This document shows, piece after piece, positions 26,809 to 36,768 of a stretch of DNA of 64,000 nucleotides. Position 1 is the stretch's first letter; each line of letters opens with the position of its first letter. The stretch spans positions 1 to 64,000 of the forward strand of contig JBKJSM010000075.1 of assembly GCA_046594445.1 (NCBI GenBank), written 5' to 3'. The DNA comes from Gaiellasilicea sp046594445 (lineage in GTDB: Bacteria > Actinomycetota > Thermoleophilia > Gaiellales > Gaiellaceae). A program made the position numbers and the translations under genes. Under the pieces are notes generated by a model. The model saw only the letters and a program-made list of their open reading frames with translations. It made no database searches and had not been told where the DNA came from.

Positions 26809-27064
26809 CAGCGGACGATTCTAGTTGCAGGCCGTAGAGACGCGAAAGCTCGGGATCCACGCAGACCGTTTGCCGCAGCACGCGGTTGAACGCCCGCGCT
26901 GCGACCGCGCGCTCGAAGCAGGCGAGCCGCCGGCAGGTGTACGCCCCACGGCCGGGCTCCGTTCGCCCCGGGACAAGCTGCTGCCGGCGCGCGGCGAAGC
27001 GCACGAGCTCCTCCTGCGGCGCCTTGCGTCCGCAACCCGCGCACGTTCGCTCCGGCGAGGTCAT
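26801..27064 (-). CDS. rnpM: YlxR/RnpM RNA-binding protein (DUF448)
   Basis: 87 aa. ERTCAGCGRKAPQEELVRFA start and the GRGAYTCRRLACFERAV segment are diagnostic of YlxR, shown in other bacteria to modulate RNase P. Lies between nusA and infB, its universal position; overlaps nusA by 4 bp. Confidence 0.94.
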   Translation of the reverse strand: MTSPERTCAGCGRKAPQEELVRFAARRQQLVPGRTEPGRGAYTCRRLACFERAVAARAFNRVLRQTVCVDPELSRLYGLQLESSADG

Positions 27065-28458
27065 GCAGCAGGGCTCTCGTCCTCCCCGGCCTCGGGCGCG
27101 GGCACGTCATCGGTCTCCGCGACCACGGCGACCGGCTGGAGCTCCTCGGCCTCCGCGGGGGTCGCGACCTCCTCGACCGCCTCCTCGGGCGGCTCCTGGC
27201 CGACCATCTCCTTGTGGGCCGGGACGCCGCAGTAGCGCGTGCCGGGCAGGGCGGCGTTCGGGCAGCGCTTCCCGTTCGAGAGGATGGCGCCGCAGCGGCC
27301 GGAGTAGTCCCCGGAACCCTCGCTGTCGCCGGCGTAGGCGGCCTCTGCCTCGGCCTGGGCGAACTCCTCGTCGGACTGAATGTCGACCTTCCAGCCGGTC
27401 AGGCGCGCGGCAAGACGAGCGTTCAGCCCGTCCTTGCCGATCGCGAGCGCCAGCTGGTCGTTCGGGACGACGACCGTCGCCTCCTTGGTCTCGTCGTCGA
27501 TATAGACCTCGCGCACGCGCGCGGGCGAGAGCGCCTTCGCGACGAACCGGGCGGGCTCGTTGTTCCACGGGATGATGTCGATCTTCTCGCCGCGCAGCTC
27601 GGAGACGACCATGCGGACGCGGGAGCCGCGAGGGCCGACGCAGGCGCCGACCGGGTCGACGCCCTGGGCGTGCGACTCGACGGCGATCTTGGCGCGGTAG
27701 CCGGGCTCGCGCGCGACGCCGCGGATCTCGACGAGGCCGTCCGCGATCTCGGGCACCTCGAGCTCGAAGAGCGTCTTGATCAGCTCCGGATCGCGCCGCG
27801 AGAGGATCACCTGCGGGCCCTTGGTGCCGGAGCGGACCTCGGTGATCACGGCCTTGATCCGCGAGCCCTGCTCGTAGCGCTCGCCGTCGACCTGCTCGGA
27901 GCGCGGCAGGAGCGCCTCAACCTTGCCGAGGTCGACGAGCACGTTATTGCGGTCTCCGGCCTGCTGAACGATGCCGGTGACGACCTGGCCCTGCTTGTCG
28001 ATGTACTCCTCGTACATCATCGCGCGCTCCGCCTCGCGGATCCGCTGCTGGATCACCTGCTTGGCCGTCATCGCGGCGATCCGGCCGAAGTCGCTCGGGG
28101 TGACATCTGCGCGGGCGATCAGCTCCTCGGGGACCTGGTCCCAGTCGAGCTCGAGCTCGTCCTGGTTGATCAGGGTGTGCTGCTTCTCACCCGTCTCCTC
28201 CTCGAGCCGCTCCAGCTCCTCGATCTTCGCCTCCATCGCCTCGTCGAGCAGGCGCGCCTCGAGGTCGTCGGGGATCTCGATCGAAAAGACGCGGAACTCG
28301 CCCTCGTCGTCGAGCTCGACTGCCGCGTGCCTGGCCGCGCCGGGGGTCTTCTTGTAGGCGGCGAGCAGCGCATCTTCGAGCGCGCTGACGACCGTGTTCT
28401 CCTCGATCCCCTTCTCGCGCTCGAGACCGCGGATGTGCTCGATGATCTCCTGGGACAC
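27061..28458 (-). CDS. nusA: Transcription termination/antitermination factor NusA with C-terminal zinc-knuckle
   Basis: 465 aa. N-terminal RNAP-binding domain, S1 (YIDKQGQVVTGIVQQA) and two KH domains (GACVGPRGSRVRMV, AIGKDGLNARLAARLTGWKVDI). After the KH domains comes an unusual tail: Cys389, Cys399, Cys410 and His415 in CGAILSNGKRC...YCGVPAH, resembling the small DUF5763-type zinc knuckle, then about 45 acidic, Pro/Ala/Glu-rich residues. Canonical actinobacterial NusA ends soon after KH2. Confidence 0.95.
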   Translation of the reverse strand: MSQEIIEHIRGLEREKGIEENTVVSALEDALLAAYKKTPGAARHAAVELDDEGEFRVFSIEIPDDLEARLLDEAMEAKIEELERLEEETGEKQHTLINQDELELDWDQVPEELIARADVTPSDFGRIAAMTAKQVIQQRIREAERAMMYEEYIDKQGQVVTGIVQQAGDRNNVLVDLGKVEALLPRSEQVDGERYEQGSRIKAVITEVRSGTKGPQVILSRRDPELIKTLFELEVPEIADGLVEIRGVAREPGYRAKIAVESHAQGVDPVGACVGPRGSRVRMVVSELRGEKIDIIPWNNEPARFVAKALSPARVREVYIDDETKEATVVVPNDQLALAIGKDGLNARLAARLTGWKVDIQSDEEFAQAEAEAAYAGDSEGSGDYSGRCGAILSNGKRCPNAALPGTRYCGVPAHKEMVGQEPPEEAVEEVATPAEAEELQPVAVVAETDDVPAPEAGEDESPAA

Positions 28459-28467
28459 GGCTCGCTC

Positions 28468-28896
28468 CTAGCTTTCGTGGATCAGGTTGCCCCGGACGAT
28501 CTGGTCGTACGGGATCTCGATTGAGTCGTCGCCCGCCTGGACGACGACGGCGCGCGCGTCCGCGCTCAGAACCTCGCCCCTGAGGCGCTTGCGCTCGGGG
28601 GTGCGCAGCGCGACCGTGCGACCGATGGCGTTGCGGAAGTGCTCGGGCTTGCGGAGCGGGCGCTCGATTCCCGGCGAAGAGACGTCGATCGCGTACTCGG
28701 TCCGGTAGTCGCGCAGGAGCTCGGTGACGCGCGCGCAGAGCGCGTGGTCGACCCCGCCCACGTGGTCGACGAAGACGGTGAAGCGATCGGGGCCGGCGAG
28801 CTCGACGGCGAGCACCTCTACGCCCGGAAGGGCCGTCTCGACCTCGCGTTCGATCTGCTTCTGCAGCGTTCGCTCCTTTTCGTGCGTCGCGCTCAT
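28468..28896 (-). CDS. rimP: Ribosome maturation factor RimP
   Basis: 142 aa. DVSSPGIERPLRKPEHFRNAIG is the RimP signature at about residues 71-92, with a C-terminal SH3-like fold ending IVRGNLI. ATG at 28896 with GGAG upstream; the longer open frame is shadow. Heads the rimP-nusA-rnpM-infB string. Confidence 0.95.
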   Translation of the reverse strand: MSATHEKERTLQKQIEREVETALPGVEVLAVELAGPDRFTVFVDHVGGVDHALCARVTELLRDYRTEYAIDVSSPGIERPLRKPEHFRNAIGRTVALRTPERKRLRGEVLSADARAVVVQAGDDSIEIPYDQIVRGNLIHES

Positions 28897-28920
28897 GGTT
28901 CTCCTCGAAATGCTGGCCCT

Positions 28921-28951
28921 TTCAACAAAAATGGGCGCGGCGCGCCCATTT
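28921..28951 (-). terminator. Rho-independent terminator after dtd
   Basis: On the minus strand a 9-bp stem (28943-28951 with 28929-28937), loop of 5, runs into TTTTTGTTG. It separates dtd from rimP. Confidence 0.85.
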
Positions 28952-29021
28952 CGTCCAGCAGGTGAAAATGGTCTCTGGAGTGTAGCAAGGAGGGGTCGGC
29001 GAGGCGACGCCGCGGCGTGGC

Positions 29022-29453
29022 TCACAGGACGATCGTGACCGGGCCGTCGTTGACGAGCTCGACCTCCATGCGGGTGCCGAAGACGCCCTGCTCGACCGGG
29101 ATGCCGAGGTCGCGCAGCGCCGCACAGAAGCGCTCGTAGAGCGGCTCGGCGCGCTCGGGCGCCGCGGCCGCGGTGAAGCTCGGCCGGTTCCCCCTGCCCG
29201 TGTCGGCGAGCAGCGTGAACTGACTGACGACGAGCGCGGCGCCTTCGACGTCGAGCAAGGAGCGGTCGAAGCGACCCTCGTCGTTCTCGAAGATCCGCAG
29301 CCGGGCGACCTTCCCCGCCAGGCGCACCGCCTCGTCCTCGTCGTCCTCCGCCCCGACTCCGAGCAAGACGACGACTCCGGCGCCGATCTCCCCGGATACC
29401 CGGCCGTTCACGCGAGCCGCCGCCCGCGTGACCCGCTGCAAGACGACTCTCAT
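29022..29453 (-). CDS. dtd: D-aminoacyl-tRNA deacylase
   Basis: 143 aa. Starts MRVVLQRVTRAAARVNG; the catalytic SQFTLLADTGRGNRPSF and the C-terminal NDGPVT Gly-Pro motif of DTD are intact. Hydrolyses D-amino acids (and Gly from tRNA-Ala) from tRNA. Its ATG and the next gene's plus-strand ATG overlap (CATG), so the two are divergent. Confidence 0.96.
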   Translation of the reverse strand: MRVVLQRVTRAAARVNGRVSGEIGAGVVVLLGVGAEDDEDEAVRLAGKVARLRIFENDEGRFDRSLLDVEGAALVVSQFTLLADTGRGNRPSFTAAAAPERAEPLYERFCAALRDLGIPVEQGVFGTRMEVELVNDGPVTIVL

Positions 29454-31212
29454 GTCGCTCGCGACTATGACCGATAAAACATCGGTGGAAGCGGCCTCCT
29501 TTCCTCCTCCCCTGCCCGTGGAGCTCTACGCGGCCCCGCAGGGTCGCCCTCAGCTCGGATCGTTGCTCCTTCGGGACGGCGCGGTCACGCTCGAGCAGCT
29601 CGAGTTCTGCCTCTCGGAGAAGGAAGCGAACGACGGCCGGCTGGGCGAGATCCTGCTCGGCCACGGGTACGCCTCGGGCGCCCAGATCGCGAGGGCGCTC
29701 GCAGAGCAGCACGGCCTCGACTACCTCGAGCTCGGGCGCGTGGAGATCGACCCGTCGGCGATCACCTTGCTCCCGGAGACGGTCGCGCGCAGGCTCGGCG
29801 CCCTGCCGATCTGCTTCACCGCCGACGACGTCGTCCTGATCGCCGTCTCCGATCCGACGGACGTGCTCGCCTCCGACGACCTGCGACTCGCACTCGGGCT
29901 CCAAATCCGGCTCGCCGTGGTCGCCACGGACGACCTGGTGAAGACGATCGAGCGTTGCTACCGCTCGAACGTCCTCGTCGAGATGGAGGAGCTGAGCGTC
30001 TCCACTCCGGCCGAGGCGATCGAGGACGTGCGCGACGGCAGCGCCACGAACGCGCCGGCGATCAAGCTCGCAAACCAGATCATCGCCAAGGCGATCGAGG
30101 ACGGCGCCTCGGACATCCACTTCGAGCCGCAAGCGCACGCGATGGTGGTGCGGGCGCGGATCGACGGCGTCATGCGCCGGGTCGCCGAGGTGCCGAAGAG
30201 CCTTCAGCCCGCGATCACGAGCCGCCTGAAGATCATGGGCGAGCTCGACATCGCCGACCGGCGGATCCCCCAAGACGGCAGGATCTCGATCCGCTACGGC
30301 GGCGCCCCGATGGACCTTCGCGTCGCCGTCCTGCCGACGACGCACGGCGAGCAGGTCGTGCTCCGGATCCTGCATCAGGCGTCCGGCCGGCTCAGCTTGC
30401 CCGACCTCGGCATGAGCGAGGCCGCCGAGGCCGCCTTCACGCGCGCGGTCAAGCAGCCGTACGGCGCCGTGATCGCGTGCGGGCCGACAGGCTCCGGGAA
30501 GACCACCACTCTCTACGCGGCGCTCGAGTTCCTGAACGACGAGACGCAGACGCTGACGACGATCGAGGATCCCGTCGAGTACCAGATCCCGGGCGTGAAC
30601 CAGGTCGAGGTGAACGCGCGCGCCGGGCTGACGTTCTCGCGCGGCCTCCGGACGATCCTGCGCTCCGACCCCGACATCCTCCTCGTCGGCGAGATTCGCG
30701 ACGAGGAGACTGCCCGGATCGCGATCCAGGCGGCGATGACCGGCCACCTCGTCCTGACCACGCTGCACACGCACAACGCGGCGAGCTCGATCGCGCGACT
30801 GCGGGACATGGGCGTCGAGCAGTCCCTGCTGGCGGCGTCCGTCAACTGCATCGTCGCCCAGCGCCTGGCCCGGCGGCTCTGCCTCGAGTGCCGCGAGGCC
30901 TATGTCCCGACCGCCGAGGAGTTGGCGGCCGAGGCCATCGAAGGGTTCGGGCTCGAGAACGAGACGCTCTATCGCCCGCGCGGCTGCGGTGTCTGCTCGT
31001 CGACCGGCTACAACGGCCGCGTCGCCCTCTACGAGGTCATGCCCGTGCAGGGGAAGATCCGCAGGCTGATCGAGGCGTCGACCGAGGAGATCTTTGCCGC
31101 GGCGGTCGAGGCCGGCATGACCACCCTGCGCGAGGACGGAATCCGCCTCTGCCGCGTCGGCGTCTCCTCGCTCGAGGAGATCCGCAGAGTCACCGGCGAC
31201 CGGCTGATGTAG
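29452..31212 (+). CDS. Type IV pilus/type II secretion assembly ATPase (PilB/GspE)
   Basis: 586 aa from ATG 29452 (a second ATG at 29467 is equally possible; neither has a clear Shine-Dalgarno). An N-terminal MshEN-like domain (SLLLRDGAVTLEQLEFCLSE) is followed by the NTPase with Walker A GPTGSGKTT (Lys350), the Asp box, Walker B and the His box LTTLHTHNAASS. A tetracysteine zinc site (CLEC and CGVC) lies in the C-terminal region. No other pilus gene is nearby, so partners must be encoded elsewhere. Confidence 0.93.
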   Translation: MSLATMTDKTSVEAASFPPPLPVELYAAPQGRPQLGSLLLRDGAVTLEQLEFCLSEKEANDGRLGEILLGHGYASGAQIARALAEQHGLDYLELGRVEIDPSAITLLPETVARRLGALPICFTADDVVLIAVSDPTDVLASDDLRLALGLQIRLAVVATDDLVKTIERCYRSNVLVEMEELSVSTPAEAIEDVRDGSATNAPAIKLANQIIAKAIEDGASDIHFEPQAHAMVVRARIDGVMRRVAEVPKSLQPAITSRLKIMGELDIADRRIPQDGRISIRYGGAPMDLRVAVLPTTHGEQVVLRILHQASGRLSLPDLGMSEAAEAAFTRAVKQPYGAVIACGPTGSGKTTTLYAALEFLNDETQTLTTIEDPVEYQIPGVNQVEVNARAGLTFSRGLRTILRSDPDILLVGEIRDEETARIAIQAAMTGHLVLTTLHTHNAASSIARLRDMGVEQSLLAASVNCIVAQRLARRLCLECREAYVPTAEELAAEAIEGFGLENETLYRPRGCGVCSSTGYNGRVALYEVMPVQGKIRRLIEASTEEIFAAAVEAGMTTLREDGIRLCRVGVSSLEEIRRVTGDRLM

Positions 31213-31221
31213 CTCGGAGGG

Positions 31222-31575
31222 CTACTCGCCGAGCTCCATGATCCGCTCGGCGTAGTGCGGGCTGTTCGGCGAGAGCGAGCTCGCCAGCTTGTAGTGGCCG
31301 TTCGCCTCCGCGTCCCGGCCCTGCTTCTCGAGCGCGCGCCCGAGCGCGTAATGCGCGTAGTCGTCCGCCGGCGAGAGCTCGAGCACCGCTCGGAACTCGG
31401 CTTCGGCCTCCTTCCAGCGCTGGATGCGGAAGTAGGCGATGCCGAGCGACTCGCGGATCGAGGCCTTGTCGGGCTCGAGCTTCTTTGCCTTCTCGAGCGC
31501 GACGGTCGCCTGCGCCGCCATCCCCTGCTTCAGGCGGTCGCGCCCCTGCTGGAAGAGGTCGTATGCGTCGGTCAC
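31222..31575 (-). CDS. Small TPR protein, 117 aa
   Basis: Three tetratricopeptide repeats (about residues 3-33, 37-68, 72-105) with ALEKAKKLEP, YFRIQRWKEAEAEFRAVLELSP and YALGRALEKQGRDAEA. GTG start overlapping the nucleotidyltransferase stop as GTGA; the longer frame upstream is shadow. Probably a protein-interaction adaptor. Confidence 0.85.
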   Translation of the reverse strand: MTDAYDLFQQGRDRLKQGMAAQATVALEKAKKLEPDKASIRESLGIAYFRIQRWKEAEAEFRAVLELSPADDYAHYALGRALEKQGRDAEANGHYKLASSLSPNSPHYAERIMELGE

Positions 31576-32243
31576 AGGTTCCTCAGGTAGGGGAAGTTCT
31601 CCTCGAGCAGGTCGAACGGCGTCGTGAGGCCTCGCGTCGGGCCGATCTCGATCCCCGCCACCCGCTCTCCCGCGTCGATCGCCTGTTGAAACGCCGTTGC
31701 CAGCTCGAACGGTGCCTGCCCGGGCCGCGCTTCGACGAACGGTGCGACGCGAGGGCCTACCGCCCAGAGCGGCGCTCCCGCGCGGCCCTCTCCGAGCACG
31801 CGCTCGACGCGGCCGTTCCTGACCTCCACTGTCCCCGGCCGCTGCTCGACTGCCAGCGCCCCTGCCGCGCCGGAGTCGACGAATCCGGCGGCGAACGCGG
31901 CCACGTCCCCGGGGGCAAAGACCATGTCGGCGCCGACGACGAGGTACGGGGGCACTGCGCCCGCAGCGAGCACCGCGTCCGCCGAGCCGTCCGGGGCCGT
32001 CTGCCGCGCGTAGGCGACCGGCACCCCGAAGCCGCTGCCGTCCCCGGCGAGCCGCTCGACCTGCTCGGCCAGGTGCCCGGTCACGATCGTCACCCGCGGG
32101 CATCCGGCCGCCTTGAGCTCCCGGAGCAGGATTGCGAGCACGGGGCTGCCGTCGACGGGCAGCACGGCCTTCGCGAACCGCTCGGTCAACGGTCGTAGCC
32201 GCGTCCCTAGCCCGGCCGCGATCACGACCGCCGGGATGCTCAC
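31572..32243 (-). CDS. NTP-transferase (sugar-nucleotidyltransferase-like)
   Basis: 223 aa. N-terminal AAGLGTRLRPLTERFAKAVLPV matches the nucleotide-binding GxGxRxxPxT..KP-type motif of sugar-1-phosphate nucleotidyltransferases, and VVGADMVF supplies the metal-binding Asp. GTG start overlapping the transglutaminase stop. Substrate sugar unknown. Confidence 0.88.
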   Translation of the reverse strand: MSIPAVVIAAGLGTRLRPLTERFAKAVLPVDGSPVLAILLRELKAAGCPRVTIVTGHLAEQVERLAGDGSGFGVPVAYARQTAPDGSADAVLAAGAVPPYLVVGADMVFAPGDVAAFAAGFVDSGAAGALAVEQRPGTVEVRNGRVERVLGEGRAGAPLWAVGPRVAPFVEARPGQAPFELATAFQQAIDAGERVAGIEIGPTRGLTTPFDLLEENFPYLRNL

Positions 32244-34450
32244 GCGCGCAGCGACCGCAGCGCGAGCAGGCCGCGCAGGCGCGCCGAACGGCTCAGGTTC
32301 TCACGGATCGCTCGCAAAAGGAGCCGCAGCTCGCGCCGGGCGGTTGCCGCAGCTGCCTCGCTCGCGGCAGGAGGCCCGAAACGCGCCTGTGCGAGCGCGG
32401 CCGCGAACGGCCGGGCGTCGGCGCCCAGCCTGCCGCGAACGAGGCCGTCCAGCTCGTCCGGCGTCGTGCTCGGGCTGACCGGCTGACCCTGGTCGGTGAG
32501 GTAGTCGACGAGCTCCCGGCGCGCGGCCGCCGCGAGCCGGCGCGGATCGCGGGTGAGATAGCGGGCTCGCGTGCGCATGAGCTTGACGCCGGCGAGCGCC
32601 GCCGCGGCGGCGAGCGCTGCCGCGAGCAGCACCCAGATCGTCCCCGTCGCCCCGTCCTCGCGCCCCCGTCCGGCCGCCTGCCGTTCCGCGAGACGCTCCT
32701 TCAGCTCGAGCAGCCGTCCGAGTTCTCCCGCGCCACCGGCGCTCGCGCCGCCCCGCGCTGGCCCGAAAGCCTCCGCGGCGTCGCCCGCGTTGAACGCGGT
32801 CGAGGACGAGCTGTAGCTGGCCGCCAGGCTGCCGCGGCCCGGAGTGGGATCGAACGGAAGCCAGCCGTACCCGGGGAACCAGACCTCGACCCAGGCGTGC
32901 GCGTTGTGGTCTGTCACCGTCCAGCCACCGTCCTCGCGCTTGCCGCTCGTGAACCCGGCGGCGACCCTGGCCGGAATACCGAGGAAGCGCAGCATCAGAG
33001 CCATTGCGCCGGCGAAGTGCTGACAGTAGCCGGCCTTGCCCGCTGCGACGAAGTGCGCCAGCGGCGGCAGCCCACCGGTCGGTGGCGGCGTCTCGTCGTA
33101 GGCGAAGCCCCCGGTCGAGCGGAGCCAGGTCTCGATCGCGACGACCGCTCCGTACGGCGTCCGCGCTCCCGCCCGCAGGCGCTGCGCCTCGTTCCAGAGC
33201 CGCTCGTAAGGCCAAAGCGCGAGATAGCGCTCGTCGTCGAACCGCTCGTCGATGAACCGGTCGCGCTCGGGAACACCGAATGGATCGACGCGCGTCCGGC
33301 CGATGTCGAGGAAGCGGTCGAGCGCACGGGGATAGTCCGCGCCGAGCTTCGCCAGCGCCCCCGGCCCTGGGCGCGGCGCGTAGCTGTACGCCGTGTAGCG
33401 CTGGCCCCGTCTGAGGCCCCCGGAGACGCGGACGATGCCGTCCGAGAGCCGGAAGACGCCGCCGAGCTGTCGAGCCTCGAGCGCCACCGGTTGGGTGGCA
33501 GCGACGATGTGAGCGTCGCTCAACCCGACGACCTCCACCTCCTGCTTGACCCAGGTCCGCGTCTCGAGCGAGCGCGCCGGCAGCAACGGGTCGTTGGGAA
33601 GCCTTCCCTGCGCGAGGCCGGTCGAGAGCGGCGTCGGATTCTCGAACCAGCGGTCGGCGTCGAACTGATCCAGTGTCGTCGCGCGCCAGTAGAGACCGCG
33701 CTTCGGGCCGCGGATCCGCAGCAGCGTCGTCTGCTTCTCCGGGAACGCGATCCCGCCGTAGTTCGCCTCCCAGACGTAGCTGACGGAGACCGGCACGCGC
33801 CGCTCGCCGTTCGGGTCCCAGCGCTGCCACGCGAGCACACCGTCCTTGGCCAGCGCCGCCGAGGTCGACGCGCCTGCGGCGACGAGCACGATCAGAGCGC
33901 CCGCGGCGACGGCCGGCAGCGGCCGGGCCGTCCGCAGGCCGGCGAGCGCCCAGAGCGCCGCCGCAAGGATCAGCGCGCCGTAGACGACGCTCTGCGAGCC
34001 GTCGAGCGTCGCCGGCCACCCCGCGCCCGCAATCACGGCGAGCGCGGCGGGAAGCGGCCGTCGAGCGGCCGCCGCGTGCGCGAGCACGAGGCAAAACCCG
34101 AAGACCGCCAGCACGAGCACGCCGTGCATGTGCGGCTGCTCGAGCCCGGAGAACGGAACCCGGACGTCGTAATAGTCGAGGAAGCCGTCCCCGAACCGGT
34201 CGAGAACGGGGCCGAAGAAGCCCGGCCGGTCATCCGTCGACGGCGTGTCGAGCGCGATCCAGGCGGCGGTCAGGGCGGCTGGGACGCTGAACGCGAGCCG
34301 CAACGCGACCGTCGGCGCGAGCGCCGGGGCCAGCGCAAGCAGGAGCACCCAGAGCGCGTCGCCGCCGGACGCGCGAGGCTCCTCGAGCTGCAGCCACGCG
34401 AGCGCGATCAGCGCCGCCGGAAAGATGTAGACCGCGGCGGTTCTAGCCAT
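32240..34450 (-). CDS. Membrane transglutaminase-like protein (TgpA/DUF3488 type)
   Basis: 736 aa from ATG 34450. Several membrane helices in residues 1-200, an extracytoplasmic transglutaminase core with Cys in AGYCQHFAGAMALMLR, His in DHNAHAWVEVW and Asp in PFDPTPG, then a helix near residue 600 and a cytoplasmic tail. The moxR-DUF58-tgpA arrangement is widespread. Overlaps DUF58 by 8 bp. Likely acts at the cell envelope; its cross-linking target is unknown. Confidence 0.93.
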   Translation of the reverse strand: MARTAAVYIFPAALIALAWLQLEEPRASGGDALWVLLLALAPALAPTVALRLAFSVPAALTAAWIALDTPSTDDRPGFFGPVLDRFGDGFLDYYDVRVPFSGLEQPHMHGVLVLAVFGFCLVLAHAAAARRPLPAALAVIAGAGWPATLDGSQSVVYGALILAAALWALAGLRTARPLPAVAAGALIVLVAAGASTSAALAKDGVLAWQRWDPNGERRVPVSVSYVWEANYGGIAFPEKQTTLLRIRGPKRGLYWRATTLDQFDADRWFENPTPLSTGLAQGRLPNDPLLPARSLETRTWVKQEVEVVGLSDAHIVAATQPVALEARQLGGVFRLSDGIVRVSGGLRRGQRYTAYSYAPRPGPGALAKLGADYPRALDRFLDIGRTRVDPFGVPERDRFIDERFDDERYLALWPYERLWNEAQRLRAGARTPYGAVVAIETWLRSTGGFAYDETPPPTGGLPPLAHFVAAGKAGYCQHFAGAMALMLRFLGIPARVAAGFTSGKREDGGWTVTDHNAHAWVEVWFPGYGWLPFDPTPGRGSLAASYSSSSTAFNAGDAAEAFGPARGGASAGGAGELGRLLELKERLAERQAAGRGREDGATGTIWVLLAAALAAAAALAGVKLMRTRARYLTRDPRRLAAAARRELVDYLTDQGQPVSPSTTPDELDGLVRGRLGADARPFAAALAQARFGPPAASEAAAATARRELRLLLRAIRENLSRSARLRGLLALRSLRA

Positions 34451-35641
34451 GCGCCGCCCTCGTAGCGGGCGCGGCGCCGAGCACGGCTGCGAGCGAGTCG
34501 CCCCGCCGCACGACCGCCACGGCGACGCCGGCGGCCTGAACGCGGAGGAGCTCCGGCTCGACGCGGGTCGGCCGACCCGCGAAGCTCGGCGCGTCGATCC
34601 AGACGAGGCTGACGCCCTGCGCGGCAAGCGAGCGATGGACGAGCTTCGTCGCGAGCACGTCGGAGAGGCGCGCAGTCACGACGACCGTCTCGAAAGCGCG
34701 CGCAGCCGGCCCGCTCTCGCGCGCGAGCAGGTCCACGACCGGGCGGGTCCCGTCCGGCTCGGCCGCAGCGAGTAGCCCGAGCGCCGCGAGCCAGTCGCCG
34801 TCCAGCGAGGAGACGCGGATCGCCGGTCGCTCGGCCGAGTTGACGGCGAGCACTGCGCGGCGCCCGCGCGCGGCGTGCGCTCGCAGAATCGAGCCGGCCG
34901 CACGCACCTGGACGTCGAAGCTCTCGCCGGTGACGGCTGCAGGATCGGCGTCGAGGAGCACGGCGATCTCGTCTCTCGGCGCGTCCTCGAGCTCCTTCAC
35001 CATCAGCTGCCCGCGGCGCGCAGTCGAGCGCCAGTGCACCTTGCGCAGTGACTCGCCCTGCTCGTAGTCGCGCACCGAGTGGAGGTCGAAGCCCGACGGG
35101 CGGCGCAGCAGCAGGTGGCGGCCGTCCTGAGCGTGCGCCCCGCTCTCCGAGAAGAGGCGGTCGAGCGCGACGAGGCGCGGATAGACGAGCAGCGAGCCGC
35201 CGGTCTCGAGCGCGACCTCGGCCCGCGCGAGCCCGAAGGGGTCGTCGATCGTCGCCCGTGCCTGCTCGACGACGTAGCGGCCCCGCGGCAGGCGCTCGAG
35301 CACGTAGGTGCCGCGGTGGAGCCGGCCGGACCGGCTCAGGTGCGTCTCGCGCTCGCCGAGCCGGCCGAGCCGCTCCAAGACGGCGAGCGCCGGAAGCGGC
35401 ATCCGCGACTCGGGCTTGGCCTCGAGCGTCACCCAGACGTCGTCGCCCTCGAGCAGCGCGCCTCGGCCCGCGCGCCGCCGTAGGACGATCGGCCCGGCGG
35501 CGAGCCGGACCCAGGCTCGAGCGGCGAGCGGCGCGAGCACGAGCCCGGTTGCGACCGGGTAGAGCGCCTTCGCGCCGAAGAGCCACGCGATCACATAGGT
35601 GGCGACCCCGAGCAGCAGGGTGAGCTTGCCGCGCCGCGTCA

Positions 35642-35642
<1 letters not shown>
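34443..35642 (-). CDS. DUF58 (vWA-like) membrane protein
   Basis: 399 aa. Two N-terminal helices, then the DUF58 signature DLHSVRDYEQGESLRKVHWRSTARRGQLMVKELE at about 215-248 and a degenerate vWA fold (VLLDADPAA). GTG start sharing one base with the moxR stop (TAGTG). Functions with MoxR and the transglutaminase by genomic association. Confidence 0.92.
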
Positions 35643-36604
<962 letters not shown>

Positions 36605-36768
36605 AGTGTCTCCTGAGGTGATGTTGCCCTGTTCCTGACGAGCGAAAAGCAAGCCAGGCTAGGACGCAGGGAGCGGCCGTAGCTGCTGCTACGGCCGCGA
36701 CTGAGGACGACGCATGGCGCCGCTTTGCAGCCGTAAGGGACAGAGATGACATTGCCTCAGGAGACACT
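36605..36768 (-). promoter_or_regulatory. Structured intergenic element A (coaBC/moxR), sequesters moxR Shine-Dalgarno
   Basis: Outer arms 36755-36768 and 36605-36618 are a perfect 14-bp inverted repeat. The left arm holds the last coaBC codons and stop; the right arm holds the moxR AGGAG. Inside, an 11-bp hairpin (36673-36683 with 36688-36698) is flanked by CGTCCTCAGTCGC and GCTCCCTGCGTCCT, identical to element B at 43699-43860. A possible riboswitch or attenuator-like leader, or a dispersed repeat. Confidence 0.75.

Noticed and set aside
24685..26889. 734-codon plus-strand frame over infB
   Set aside because: Shadow of IF-2; no recognisable domain and no ribosome site.
28897..30774. Upstream extension of the rimP frame
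   Set aside because: Runs antisense through dtd and the PilB/GspE gene; rimP has a clear ATG with GGAG at 28896.
36605..36768. Element A as a MITE or insertion sequence
   Set aside because: Inverted repeats differ between the two copies while staying complementary within each, no target-site duplication is visible, and the arms include functional stop codon and Shine-Dalgarno sequence; a dispersed-repeat origin remains possible but a simple MITE fits poorly.
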